A stretch of 14,905 bases of DNA, taken from Ramlibacter sp. (GTDB lineage Bacteria > Pseudomonadota > Gammaproteobacteria > Burkholderiales > Burkholderiaceae_C). The translations under genes were made by a program, and so were the position numbers. Location of the stretch: contig JANXVP010000253.1 in NCBI GenBank assembly GCA_025351615.1, positions 1 through 14,905 of the forward strand, read 5' to 3'. Below are positions 1-7,205 of this stretch, piece by piece (the stretch's first letter is position 1; each line of letters begins with the position of its first letter). A model generated the notes under the pieces. That model did no database searches. It was not told the DNA's origin and was given only the letters and a program-made list of their open reading frames with translations.

Positions 1-1266
1 CTCGAAGCGCTCGGTCACTTCGGTGCGCAGGTCGTTGGCGCGCGCGAGGGGCGACATCTCGGTCGGGTGCTCCATGATGAAAGTCGGCTGCCAGAGCTTG
101 TCTTCCACGCTTTCTTCAAAGTACAGCACCTGCAGGCTGGCGAGCGAGCGAGCCGAGAGCCTGTTTTTCTCTTCGGTGAGTCCGAGCTTGCGCAGCGCGT
201 TCAGCAGCCACTCGCGGTTGTTCACGTTCTCGGCGGCATCGGTGTGTTTCAGGATGGCCTCTGTAATGGTGAGGCGTTCGAAAGGCTGGCTCAGATCGAC
301 CGGCCTGCCGCCATAAGTCAGCTGCAACGAGCCGAGGGCTTTCTGCGCCACGTCCCGAACCAGCGTTTCGGTGAAGTCCATCAGGTCGCGGTAATTCCAG
401 TACGCCGCATAGAACTCCATCATGGTGAACTCGGGGTTGTGGCGCACCGAGATCCCTTCGTTGCGGAAGCTGCGGTTGATCTCGAACACCCGTTCGAAGC
501 CGCCGACCAGCAAGCGCTTCAGGTACAGCTCGGGGGCGATGCGCAGGAACATCTGCTGGTCCAGCGCGTTATGGTGGGTCACGAAGGGCCGCGCGTTGGC
601 GCCTCCGGGGATCGGATGCAGCATCGGCGTCTCGACCTCGAGGAACTCGTGCCGCACCATGAAATCACGGATGCCGCTGAGGGCCTTGCTGCGGGCGACG
701 AAGCGCTTTCGGGCGGCCTCGTCGGTCATCAGGTCGACATAGCGCTGGCGGTATTTCACTTCCTGGTCGGCCACGCCGTGGAACTTGTCCGGCATCGGCC
801 GCAGGCTCTTGGTGAGGAGGCGCACGCTGCTGGCATGGATCGACAGCTCGCCGGTGCGCGTCTTGAACACCTTCCCTTCGGCTGCGATGATGTCGCCAAG
901 GTCCCAATGCTTGAAAGCCGCGTACACGTCTTCGCCGACGTCGTCGCGGGTCACGTAGATCTGGATCCGGCCGCTCTGGTCCTGAACGGTGGCGAAGCTG
1001 GCCTTGCCCATCACCCGCTTGAGCATCATGCGGCCGGCGATTTTTGCCGGCGTGCCTTCCGCCAGCAGGGTTTCGGGTGACTTTTCACCGTGAAGCTGCA
1101 ATAGCCGGTCAGCATGGTCCTGGGGCTTGAAGTCGTTTGGGAAAGCGACGGCTCCGCCCCGATTCTGGGTTTCACGCAGCGCCTTGAGCTTCTCGCGGCG
1201 CTCCGAGATCAACTGGTTTTCGTCAATGGCGGAGGCCGGCGCTGCTGGAGTGTTCTTGTCGGACAT
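1..1266 (-). CDS. lysS: Lysyl-tRNA synthetase, class II (3' end cut by window edge)
   Basis: Charges tRNA-Lys with lysine in the cytoplasm. Reading the minus strand from the ATG at 1266-1264 gives 422 uninterrupted codons to base 1. The protein starts [10 protein letters not shown]. It has an OB-fold anticodon-binding region near residues 75-155 ([19 protein letters not shown] at 77-95), class II motif 1 around 207-222 ([16 protein letters not shown]) and motif 2 around 266-285 ([19 protein letters not shown]). The visible part ends in EVTERFE. Family members are about 500 residues, so roughly 80 residues including motif 3 lie outside the window. The wording, including the N-terminal [17 protein letters not shown], resembles Burkholderiales LysS. 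It is divergent from the glycan operon by a 93-bp gap and is probably unrelated in function. Confidence 0.97.
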   Translation of the reverse strand, partial: MSDKNTPAAPASAIDENQLISERREKLKALRETQNRGGAVAFPNDFKPQDHADRLLQLHGEKSPETLLAEGTPAKIAGRMMLKRVMGKASFATVQDQSGRIQIYVTRDDVGEDVYAAFKHWDLGDIIAAEGKVFKTRTGELSIHASSVRLLTKSLRPMPDKFHGVADQEVKYRQRYVDLMTDEAARKRFVARSKALSGIRDFMVRHEFLEVETPMLHPIPGGANARPFVTHHNALDQQMFLRIAPELYLKRLLVGGFERVFEINRSFRNEGISVRHNPEFTMMEFYAAYWNYRDLMDFTETLVRDVAQKALGSLQLTYGGRPVDLSQPFERLTITEAILKHTDAAENVNNREWLLNALRKLGLTEEKNRLSARSLASLQVLYFEESVEDKLWQPTFIMEHPTEMSPLARANDLRTEVTERFE

Positions 1267-1326
1267 GAAGTGGGTGGGGTACAGGCCGAGTCGGGGCCCA
1301 AGCGGCCATTTTAGGTTTTTGTCCGC

Positions 1327-1344
1327 GGCGGCGAGGACGCCGCC
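1327..1344 (+). repeat. GC-rich hairpin just upstream of the flippase start
   Basis: A perfect 7-bp inverted repeat (GGCGGCG at 1327-1333, CGCCGCC at 1338-1344) with a 4-base loop AGGA sits 15 bases before the ATG at 1360. A competing stem (CGAGG at 1332-1336 with CCTCG at 1343-1347) uses overlapping bases, so the two are mutually exclusive. There is no T-tract, so it is not an intrinsic terminator. The rest of the lysS/flippase gap (1267-1359) holds only weak promoter-like matches: TAAAAT on the minus strand at 1313-1308 and GATAAT on the plus strand at 1347-1352. Neither has a convincing -35. Function unknown. Confidence 0.4.
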
Positions 1345-1359
1345 TCGATAATCCAAGCC

Positions 1360-2853
1360 ATGTTGCTTAAAGCGGGTGCGCTGTCCCTTGCCTTGCTGCT
1401 CGCCAGCCGGCTGCTCGGGCTGCTTCGGGAGTCCGCGCTCGCCGCGACGTTCGGCACGTCGGGCCTGGCCGACGTCGCGGTGTTGATGCTGACGCTGCCG
1501 GACTGGCTGGCTGGCGTGCTGGCCAGCGGCGCGCTGGGCTATGTGCTCATGCCGGCTTGGGCGAGCCAAGGTCCGGCGCAAGTCGCCAGCACCCAATGGC
1601 GGGTAGGCCGGGCCTTGCTGCTCGCGGGAAGTGGTTTGGCTCTGATGCTGGTGTTCGTTCGCGAACCTGCCGTGGCGTGGCTGGCGCCGGGACTGCCACT
1701 GGGGATGCGCGGTGTGGCCGCTCAGGGCCTGGTCTGGAGTGCGGCGGCCCTGCCTGCGGCGCTGCTTGCGGCCCTGTGGGGCACGCGCTTGCAGCATGAG
1801 CGCGATTTTATTGGCATGTACTCCGGCAGCCTGGTGGTCAATGTGTCGCTGCTGGTTGCCATCGCTGGCGCCTCGCTGGCTGTAGCGGGGACTGCCGCAG
1901 TCCCGTGGCTGGGCGTGGGGCTACTGGTCGCCGGGGGCCTGCGTCTGGCGTGGCTGCGTTGGCGGCAGCCTCCAGAGACTGCGACCGGAGTCGGCCGGCC
2001 TGAAGCGCGCTTGCCGGCCACTGCGGTATGGGTCTGGGCCGTGCTGTCGGCCTCGCTGCCTCTGGCCCTGCCGTTTCTGGCGCGCTCGATGGCCTCGCAA
2101 GCGGGCGAGGGTGCCCTTGCCACGTTCAATTACGCCTGGAAGCTGGTCGAACTGCCGCTGCTGCTGGCCATCCAGCTGGTCGCGACGCTTGCGTTTCCCG
2201 CCATCGCACGGGCCCTCATGGGAACGGGAAGTGGCGTTGCGTCGGCCACCGCATCCAAATCGATTCGCGTCGCATTTGCGCTGGCCTTTTCCCTGGCGTG
2301 TGCCAGTGCAGCAGGATTGCTGGCTGGCGCGCCTGCCTTGGCCCGATTGCTGTTTGGCTGGGGCCGCATGGATCCACAGGCGCTGGAGACCGTCGCGCAT
2401 TGGGGACGCACTGGCGCCTGGGGGCTGCTGCCGCAGGCGCTGACTGCCGTCGCTCTGACCGTTCTTGCCGCACAAGGACGGATGAGGGCCGCGGTGCTGG
2501 GTTACGGGTTGGCGCTTGCCGGGCTGATGGCCGCCGGCGCGGCGGGGATCAAGGACGGTGGGACCCTGATGATGATCCTCAACATCCTGTTTGCGGGCGT
2601 GGCGGCCATCTCGGTCGCGGCGACGGGCCGGGAGGCCCGGCGATGGTTGCCGTGGCGGGTCATGCTGTCAGCACTGGCTGCTTTGCTGCTGGTCGCCGTG
2701 GCCTTGTGGCTGCTTCCTTCTCCCCGCGGCGTGCTCCAGGGCGTGGCGCTCGCTGCGTCGTGTGCTGCCCTGGTCCTTGGGTCGGCCTGGCTGGCCGCAG
2801 GCGAATTGCGCGGGTCAAGCCGGCCCATGATTCCGGCCGCACCCCATGATTGA
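1360..2853 (+). CDS. MurJ/MviN-family lipid-linked glycan flippase, divergent
   Basis: A 497-residue, very hydrophobic polytopic membrane protein of the MVIN (MOP) superfamily. The start [25 protein letters not shown] aligns with the MurJ start, placing Arg17, Arg23 and Asp38 where MurJ has its essential Arg18, Arg24 and Asp39. Residues 257-266 ([10 protein letters not shown]) match the MurJ YADRLMEFP segment, keeping the Glu and a Lys for the Arg. Known family role: flipping lipid II or related undecaprenyl-linked sugars across the inner membrane. Oddity: the MurJ LPNLLRRLFAEGAF loop reads [15 protein letters not shown] (47-61), so the Arg pair and the following Glu are missing. The ATG at 1360 fits the family N-terminus, although no clear Shine-Dalgarno is seen. 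The 3' end overlaps the aldolase by 8 bases. I infer a flippase for this locus's own lipid-linked glycan rather than the housekeeping MurJ. Confidence 0.85.
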   Translation: MLLKAGALSLALLLASRLLGLLRESALAATFGTSGLADVAVLMLTLPDWLAGVLASGALGYVLMPAWASQGPAQVASTQWRVGRALLLAGSGLALMLVFVREPAVAWLAPGLPLGMRGVAAQGLVWSAAALPAALLAALWGTRLQHERDFIGMYSGSLVVNVSLLVAIAGASLAVAGTAAVPWLGVGLLVAGGLRLAWLRWRQPPETATGVGRPEARLPATAVWVWAVLSASLPLALPFLARSMASQAGEGALATFNYAWKLVELPLLLAIQLVATLAFPAIARALMGTGSGVASATASKSIRVAFALAFSLACASAAGLLAGAPALARLLFGWGRMDPQALETVAHWGRTGAWGLLPQALTAVALTVLAAQGRMRAAVLGYGLALAGLMAAGAAGIKDGGTLMMILNILFAGVAAISVAATGREARRWLPWRVMLSALAALLLVAVALWLLPSPRGVLQGVALAASCAALVLGSAWLAAGELRGSSRPMIPAAPHD

Positions 2854-3652
2854 ATTGATCCAGATCACCAACGACCCGGCGTTCGCCCGCCGTTGCGACG
2901 CCCTGGATGGTCTGCGCTTGTTCGTCGACCTCGAGCGACTGGGCAAGGCCGAGCGACAGGCCGGGCGCAACACGTTCATCAGCACCCATGATCTTGCAGA
3001 CGTCAGTTGCATCAAGCTGGCGCTGCACCGGTCACCGCTCATGGTTCGCGTCAATCCCTTGAACTCCGCGACGCCGGAAGAGCTCGATGCGGTGCTGTTG
3101 CGTGGGGCGGACCAGGTGATGCTGCCGATGTTTACCGAAGCTAGCCAGGTGCGGGACTTCGCCCGGATGGTGGCGGGCCGTGCGCCAATCGTCGCTTTGC
3201 TGGAAACCGGGGCTGCGCTGGAATGCCTTGATGACTGGATCGCAACTCCAGGACTGCAGGAGGTCTACGTCGGCCTCAACGACCTGCATCTGTCGCTGGG
3301 ACTTCGCTTCATGTTCGAACCGCTGGCGCTTGGCCTGGTGGACCGGGTTGCTGCCGCTGCCCGACGCCGAGGTCTTCGATTCGGGTTCGGTGGCATCGCC
3401 AGGCTGGATGAAGGAATGCTGTCCGGACGCGACGTGCTGGCTGAGCATCTGCGTCTTGGCTCGACGGCGGTGATCCTGTCGCGGACTTTTCATCGCCCTG
3501 GTTCCGGGGTCGCTTTCGAGGACGAGGTCGAGCGGCTTCGGAAGGCCGAACGGGAACTGGCGGCCCGCAAGCCCCTGCAGATAGAAGCCGACCGTCAAAG
3601 GATTGCCGAATCCATCCGGCGAGCCGGTGCGGCGGGGCGCAGCACGCCATGA
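2846..3652 (+). CDS. HpcH/HpaI aldolase / citrate lyase beta family protein
   Basis: 268 residues, a TIM-barrel enzyme of the PEP/pyruvate aldolase superfamily. Matches to HpaI-type class II aldolases are His48 in ISTHDLADV (general base position), Arg68 in MVRVN (pyruvate/enolate stabilisation), GADQVMLPM at 88-95, Glu120 in ALLETGAAL and Asp146 in GLNDLHLS. The last two are at the usual divalent-metal ligands, so the active site looks intact. Family members make or break C-C bonds between pyruvate or oxaloacetate (or acyl-CoA) and aldehydes. The substrate here is not evident. The start overlaps the flippase stop by 8 bases and the stop overlaps the next gene in an ATGA junction, so translation is probably coupled. 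Its place between a flippase and an initiating sugar transferase suggests a role in making or modifying a sugar acid or acyl substituent of the glycan (inference). Confidence 0.82.
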   Translation: MIELIQITNDPAFARRCDALDGLRLFVDLERLGKAERQAGRNTFISTHDLADVSCIKLALHRSPLMVRVNPLNSATPEELDAVLLRGADQVMLPMFTEASQVRDFARMVAGRAPIVALLETGAALECLDDWIATPGLQEVYVGLNDLHLSLGLRFMFEPLALGLVDRVAAAARRRGLRFGFGGIARLDEGMLSGRDVLAEHLRLGSTAVILSRTFHRPGSGVAFEDEVERLRKAERELAARKPLQIEADRQRIAESIRRAGAAGRSTP

Positions 3653-4203
3653 AACGGGCGATGGATGTTCTGTTGTCCCTGGCCGCGCTCATCCTGCTTG
3701 CTCCTGTGATGATGATCGCGGCCGCAGCCATCGTCCTGGAAAGCGGCGCGCCGGCATTGTTCCGCCAGGTCCGGGTCGGCTTGCTGGAGCGCGAGTTCGG
3801 GATGTTCAAGTTTCGCAGCATGGTGCAGAACGCGTCGAGCCTCGGACCTCACTACACCCGCGACCACGATCCTCGAGTCACGCGTGTCGGTCGCTTCATC
3901 CGGACTACCAGCATCGATGAATTGCCCCAGCTGGTCAATGTCTTGCTGGGCGACATGAGCCTGGTCGGCCCGCGTCCGAGCCTGCCGCTTCAGAGGGAGC
4001 TCTATAGCCAGGAGCAATGGGCCTTGCGATGCAGCGTGCGGCCAGGCCTGACCGGACTGGCACAGGCGCTGTTGCGGTCGGCGGGCTCATTCGAGGAATC
4101 TCTCGAATTGGACTTACGCTACGTGCGCGAAGCCGGCTGCTGGGTCGATCTGAAAATCATGGTTCGGACCGTGCGCACTCTGGTCAGTGGCCGGTCCAAC
4201 TAG
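3649..4203 (+). CDS. Initiating sugar transferase (small, PglC-like monotopic phosphoglycosyl transferase)
   Basis: 184 residues, bacterial sugar transferase family (PF02397 type). It transfers a sugar-1-phosphate from a UDP-sugar to undecaprenyl phosphate at the cytoplasmic face of the inner membrane, the first step of lipid-linked glycan assembly. Visible features are the N-terminal KRAMDV, a single hydrophobic re-entrant helix at about 6-31 with Pro19, the GMFKFRSM motif (51-58), the catalytic Asp90-Glu91 dyad in SIDELPQL, the [10 protein letters not shown] motif (101-110), and [11 protein letters not shown]. It is the minimal form, without the four-helix N-terminal domain of WcaJ/WbaP proteins. 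The sugar specificity cannot be read from sequence. It overlaps the aldolase gene in ATGA and is the last gene of the first block. A 92-bp gap with a promoter-like element follows. Confidence 0.94.
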   Translation: MKRAMDVLLSLAALILLAPVMMIAAAAIVLESGAPALFRQVRVGLLEREFGMFKFRSMVQNASSLGPHYTRDHDPRVTRVGRFIRTTSIDELPQLVNVLLGDMSLVGPRPSLPLQRELYSQEQWALRCSVRPGLTGLAQALLRSAGSFEESLELDLRYVREAGCWVDLKIMVRTVRTLVSGRSN

Positions 4204-4217
4204 CGCGGAGTTTGCGC

Positions 4218-4246
4218 GTGCCGATTGTGGGCGCGCAGCCTATAAT
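4218..4246 (+). promoter_or_regulatory. Putative internal promoter before gcvPA (perfect -10)
   Basis: A perfect TATAAT lies at 4241-4246 in the 92-bp gap between the sugar transferase and gcvPA. No good -35 is seen: the hexamer at 17-bp spacing (4218-4223, GTGCCG) matches TTGACA poorly, and there is no extended TG at -15. Expected transcription start is near 4252-4254, giving a leader of about 43 bases to the GTG at 4296. In this GC-rich background a perfect -10 hexamer is notable, but the weak -35 means an activator may be needed or the match may be chance. Confidence 0.4.
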
Positions 4247-4295
4247 TCTTCAAGCTTCCCGGCAATTCGATCGCCGCTGGCGGCACAACCTAAAC

Positions 4296-5702
4296 GTGAA
4301 TCAACGAAACACTGACGCCTTGGTCAAGCGCCGCCCAACCGGATACAACGTTCACACGGGTTCCGATATTCTGGCGATGCTTCAGGCCATGGGGCTGGAT
4401 TCGCTGGAGCGGTTGTTGGAGGATATTCCGGCAGAGGTGCGCCTGCGGCGCGAGCTCGATCTACCTGTAGCATTGAGCGAGTGGGAGCTGGTCCGCGACG
4501 TCCGGGCCATGTCAACGCTCAACCGGACAGCGACCACGCATGTCAGCTTTCTCGGCTCCGGCGCTTATGAGCACCATATTCCCGCCGTGGTAGATGCCAT
4601 CGCTTCCCGCGGCGAGTTCCTGACGGCGTACACCCCTTACCAACCCGAGATGAGTCAGGGCCTGCTGCAGGTGCTGTTCGAATTCCAGACGCTGGTCGGC
4701 CGGCTCCTGGGACGTGAATGCGTGAATTGTTCGGTGTATGACGGCGCGACAGCGCTCGCAGAAGCGTGCTGGATGATTTGCTCTGCTTCGGGCCGGCGCC
4801 GGATCGTGGTGTCCGAAGCAATTTTCGCGGAGTACGGCAGTGTCCTGGAGACATACCTGACGCCCCGGGGTGTCAGCCTGCTTCGCGCAACAACCGACCC
4901 TCTCACGGGTTTGACCAATGTGAAATCGCTACAGGCCCTGTTGTCAGCAGCCGAAACCGCGGGTGTAGTCCTGCAAACGCCCAATGCGTTCGGGGTTGTG
5001 GAGGATGTTTCTGGCGTGGTGTCGTGCTGCAGGCAATTCGGGGTTCGCCTGTGCGTCAGCGTCAATCCAATGCTGTGTGGCTGGATCGAATCGCCCGGTG
5101 AACTCGGCGCCGACATCGTGACCTGTGAGGGGCAACCCCTGGGCTTGCCGCTGAGCTCCGGCGGCCCCTACGTGGGCATCATCGCTTGCGTCAAGTCACT
5201 TGAACGTTACCTGCCTGGCCGGCTGGTGGGGCGGGTGCACGACTTGAACGGCAGGCTCGGTTACGCATTGGTCAAGGAAGACCGCGAGCAGCACGTGGCT
5301 CGCGACAAGGCTACAAGCCATATCTGTTCGAACCAGGCGCTCAACGCGATTCGCGTGACGGTTTACCTGGCCTGCCTGGGGGACTCCAATTTCAAACGGC
5401 TGGCTGAAGTCAACGCGACCCGCGCGGCTTCGCTGCGCCAGCAACTGACCTCTTTACCCGGGGTCAGGTCCTTGCGCAGTGGCGTCCACTTCAATGAGTT
5501 CGGGCTTGAACTCCCAATTCCTGCGCCCCTGTTTTGCCGACGCATGAGCGAGCGCGGAATCCTCGCCGGCGTTCCGGTCGCGCCGGGTCTGGCTGGACAC
5601 GATCGCGGATTGCTCGTGGCGATGACGGAGACGAAGTCTGTCGATGACGTTCTCTGTTACGTCGACCAGGCCGCTCAATGCCTGCAGGAGAGCGCCCGAT
5701 GA
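4296..5702 (+). CDS. gcvPA: Glycine dehydrogenase (decarboxylating) subunit 1, P-protein N-terminal half
   Basis: 468 residues from the GTG at 4296. One half of a heterodimeric PLP-dependent P-protein, which decarboxylates glycine and passes the aminomethyl group to lipoylated H-protein. Conserved blocks are TPYQPEMSQG (113-122), YDGATALAEA (148-157), the CEGQPLGLPLSSGGPYVG region (usually GEGQSLG), and the DREQHVARDKATSHICSNQ block near the C-terminus. The reading frame is open back to 4017 inside the sugar transferase gene. I prefer GTG 4296 because the family N-terminus aligns with GYNVHTGSDILAMLQAMG, which rules out the ATG at 4377. TTG 4320 is a possible alternative, and neither has a clear Shine-Dalgarno. 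The stop overlaps gcvPB in ATGA. No gcvT or gcvH is in view, unlike standard glycine-cleavage operons. Confidence 0.93.
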   Translation: MNQRNTDALVKRRPTGYNVHTGSDILAMLQAMGLDSLERLLEDIPAEVRLRRELDLPVALSEWELVRDVRAMSTLNRTATTHVSFLGSGAYEHHIPAVVDAIASRGEFLTAYTPYQPEMSQGLLQVLFEFQTLVGRLLGRECVNCSVYDGATALAEACWMICSASGRRRIVVSEAIFAEYGSVLETYLTPRGVSLLRATTDPLTGLTNVKSLQALLSAAETAGVVLQTPNAFGVVEDVSGVVSCCRQFGVRLCVSVNPMLCGWIESPGELGADIVTCEGQPLGLPLSSGGPYVGIIACVKSLERYLPGRLVGRVHDLNGRLGYALVKEDREQHVARDKATSHICSNQALNAIRVTVYLACLGDSNFKRLAEVNATRAASLRQQLTSLPGVRSLRSGVHFNEFGLELPIPAPLFCRRMSERGILAGVPVAPGLAGHDRGLLVAMTETKSVDDVLCYVDQAAQCLQESAR

Positions 5703-7114
5703 GTGAGTCCGCAACCCTGATGGATCTGCATCGCCCTGGCGCCACCAGCGATATTTTTGCGGGGGTCGCAGCGCTCAAGCCGTCTTGCGTCCCCACGTTC
5801 GCCCATCGCCGCGATGCGATCGGGCTGCCGGAAGTCGCAGAGGTGGATGTCGTGCGGCATTACACGCAGCTTAGCCAGGAGTCGCATGGAGTCGATAACG
5901 GGCCATACCCGCTCGGCTCCTGCACGATGAAGTACAACCCGAAGCGAAATGACGAACTGGCGCGCGAACCGGGATTCGCCCGTGCCCATCCGCTGCAGCC
6001 CGCCGAAATGCTGGGCGGCGTCTGGGAGCTTTATGAGCGCCTGCAAGGCATGATCTGTGAGATCACCGGGATGGACGCTTGCTGCCTGGCGCCGGCCGCC
6101 GGCGCGCATGGCGAGCTGGCTGGGCTGTTGATGATCCGCGCTCATTACCTCAAGCTGAACGCTCGCCGTGGAGTCGTCCTGGTGCCGGACTCGGCGCACG
6201 GTACCAACCCGGCTTCTGCAGCAATGGCCGGTTTCGAGTGCCGCATTGTGCCGTCCGACCTGCGCGGTCACGTCGATCTCGAGGCGCTGCGGCAGATGCT
6301 GACACCGGACGTCGCCGCTTTCATGTTGACGAACCCGTCGACGCTCGGGCTGTTCGAAAGCCGGATCGTGGAAATCGCGGATCTCGTCCACAGCAACGGT
6401 TCGCTGCTTTATTACGATGGTGCCAACCTGAACGCGCTGATGGGCATCGTGCGGCCCGGGGACATGGGGTTCGACGTGGTTCACGTCAATGTTCACAAGA
6501 CCTTTTCCACGCCGCACGGCGGAGGTGGCCCGGGTGCCGGCCCCGTGGCAGTGAAGAAGCTGCTGGCCCCCTACCTCCCCATCCCGGTGGCGGTGCGCCG
6601 CGACGGGGTGGCAGTGTGCGACGAAGACCGCCCGCTGTCGGTCGGCAAAGTCAAAAGTTTCCATGGACACGTCGGCGTGCTGCTGCGGGCCTACGGTTAT
6701 CTGCGGACGATGGGTGCGGTCGGATTGCGCGAGGCATCCGAAAACGCGGTGCTGAACGCCAATTACCTGCAGCACCGCCTGAGCCATATGCTGCCGCCGG
6801 TCTATCACCAGGTCTGCAAGCACGAGACACTGCTGTCAGGAGAGAAGCTCAATACTTCTGCGCGCCAGTTCGCGAAGCGCCTGATCGACTACGGCATTCA
6901 CCCGCCTACGCTGGTGGGGGCCGGTTGCGTTTATTTCCCCGGCGACCTGCAGTCGGCCATGCTGATCGAGCCGACGGAGACTGAAACCAAGGCCAGCCTG
7001 GACCATCAGGTCGGCATCTTCCAGAAAGTGTTCGATGAGGACGCCACCAACGTGTGGCTGGTGGAAAGTGCGCCCCTGTCCCGCAAGACGGCGCGCATCG
7101 ATGTGAAAGCCTGA
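5699..7114 (+). CDS. gcvPB: Glycine dehydrogenase (decarboxylating) subunit 2, P-protein C-terminal half
   Basis: 471 residues, the PLP-carrying half of split glycine decarboxylase. The PLP Schiff-base lysine is Lys267 in HVNVHKTFSTPHGGGGPG. Other family blocks are YPLGSCTMKYNPK (70-82), the SAHGTNPASAAMAGF segment (165-179), and YYDGANLNALMG (238-249). The PLP site therefore looks intact. The ATG at 5699 overlaps the gcvPA stop as ATGA and has an AGGAG at 5686-5690, so it is preferred over the in-frame ATG at 5678. The tight coupling fits equimolar subunits. Without T- and H-proteins nearby it must use those of the housekeeping system or act with a different acceptor (inference). Lipoyl partner genes could also lie beyond the window. 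Confidence 0.94.
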   Translation: MSESATLMDLHRPGATSDIFAGVAALKPSCVPTFAHRRDAIGLPEVAEVDVVRHYTQLSQESHGVDNGPYPLGSCTMKYNPKRNDELAREPGFARAHPLQPAEMLGGVWELYERLQGMICEITGMDACCLAPAAGAHGELAGLLMIRAHYLKLNARRGVVLVPDSAHGTNPASAAMAGFECRIVPSDLRGHVDLEALRQMLTPDVAAFMLTNPSTLGLFESRIVEIADLVHSNGSLLYYDGANLNALMGIVRPGDMGFDVVHVNVHKTFSTPHGGGGPGAGPVAVKKLLAPYLPIPVAVRRDGVAVCDEDRPLSVGKVKSFHGHVGVLLRAYGYLRTMGAVGLREASENAVLNANYLQHRLSHMLPPVYHQVCKHETLLSGEKLNTSARQFAKRLIDYGIHPPTLVGAGCVYFPGDLQSAMLIEPTETETKASLDHQVGIFQKVFDEDATNVWLVESAPLSRKTARIDVKA

Positions 7115-7123
7115 AGGAAAACC

Positions 7124-7204
7124 ATGAGCACCTATTTCCACGTCCGTTCTGTGCTTTTCCAGGGTGCGTCAGCAACCCTGGAAGCGTCTCACCGGGAAGC
7201 ATGA
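7124..7204 (+). CDS. Possible 26-codon micro-ORF upstream of asnB1
   Basis: An ATG at 7124 preceded by a good purine-rich ribosome site (AAGGAAA at 7114-7120) opens a 26-residue frame, MSTYFHVRSVLFQGASATL and seven more residues, ending at TGA 7202-7204, one base before the ATG of the amidotransferase. It carries a strong hairpin within it. It has no recognisable family and no run of Asn, Gln or Gly codons that would make it a classic attenuation leader. It could be a translated leader that couples ribosomes to the next gene, a decayed gene start, or chance. Confidence 0.3.
   Translation: MSTYFHVRSVLFQGASATLEASHREA
7157..7183 (+). repeat. Perfect 9-bp inverted repeat (strong hairpin) before asnB1
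   Basis: TTCCAGGGT (7157-7165) pairs perfectly with ACCCTGGAA (7175-7183) around a 9-base interior. Allowing one bulged A (7174), two more pairs (G7166-C7173, C7167-G7172) close a GTCA tetraloop. It lies in the 91-bp gap between gcvPB and asnB1, 22 bases before the ATG at 7206. No T-run follows, so it is not a standard terminator. An RNA stability or processing element, a translation control hairpin, or an operator are all possible. Confidence 0.6.
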
Positions 7205-7205
7205 C

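Noticed and set aside
67..1080. Long plus-strand open frame of 337 codons
   Set aside because: It lies opposite lysS, whose minus-strand translation matches class II lysyl-tRNA synthetase along its length. The plus-strand frame is a GC-rich shadow with no recognisable domain.
4204..4295. Glycine riboswitch before gcvPA
   Set aside because: The gap is only 92 bases and I see no paired glycine-aptamer-like stems. It is too short for the usual tandem form.
4017..4295. Extended gcvPA start at the ATG at 4017
   Set aside because: It would overlap most of the 3' part of the sugar transferase gene in another frame and add about 93 residues absent from the GcvPA family.
5675..6823. Minus-strand open frame of 382 codons
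   Set aside because: It is antisense to gcvPB, which shows all family motifs. The antisense frame has none.
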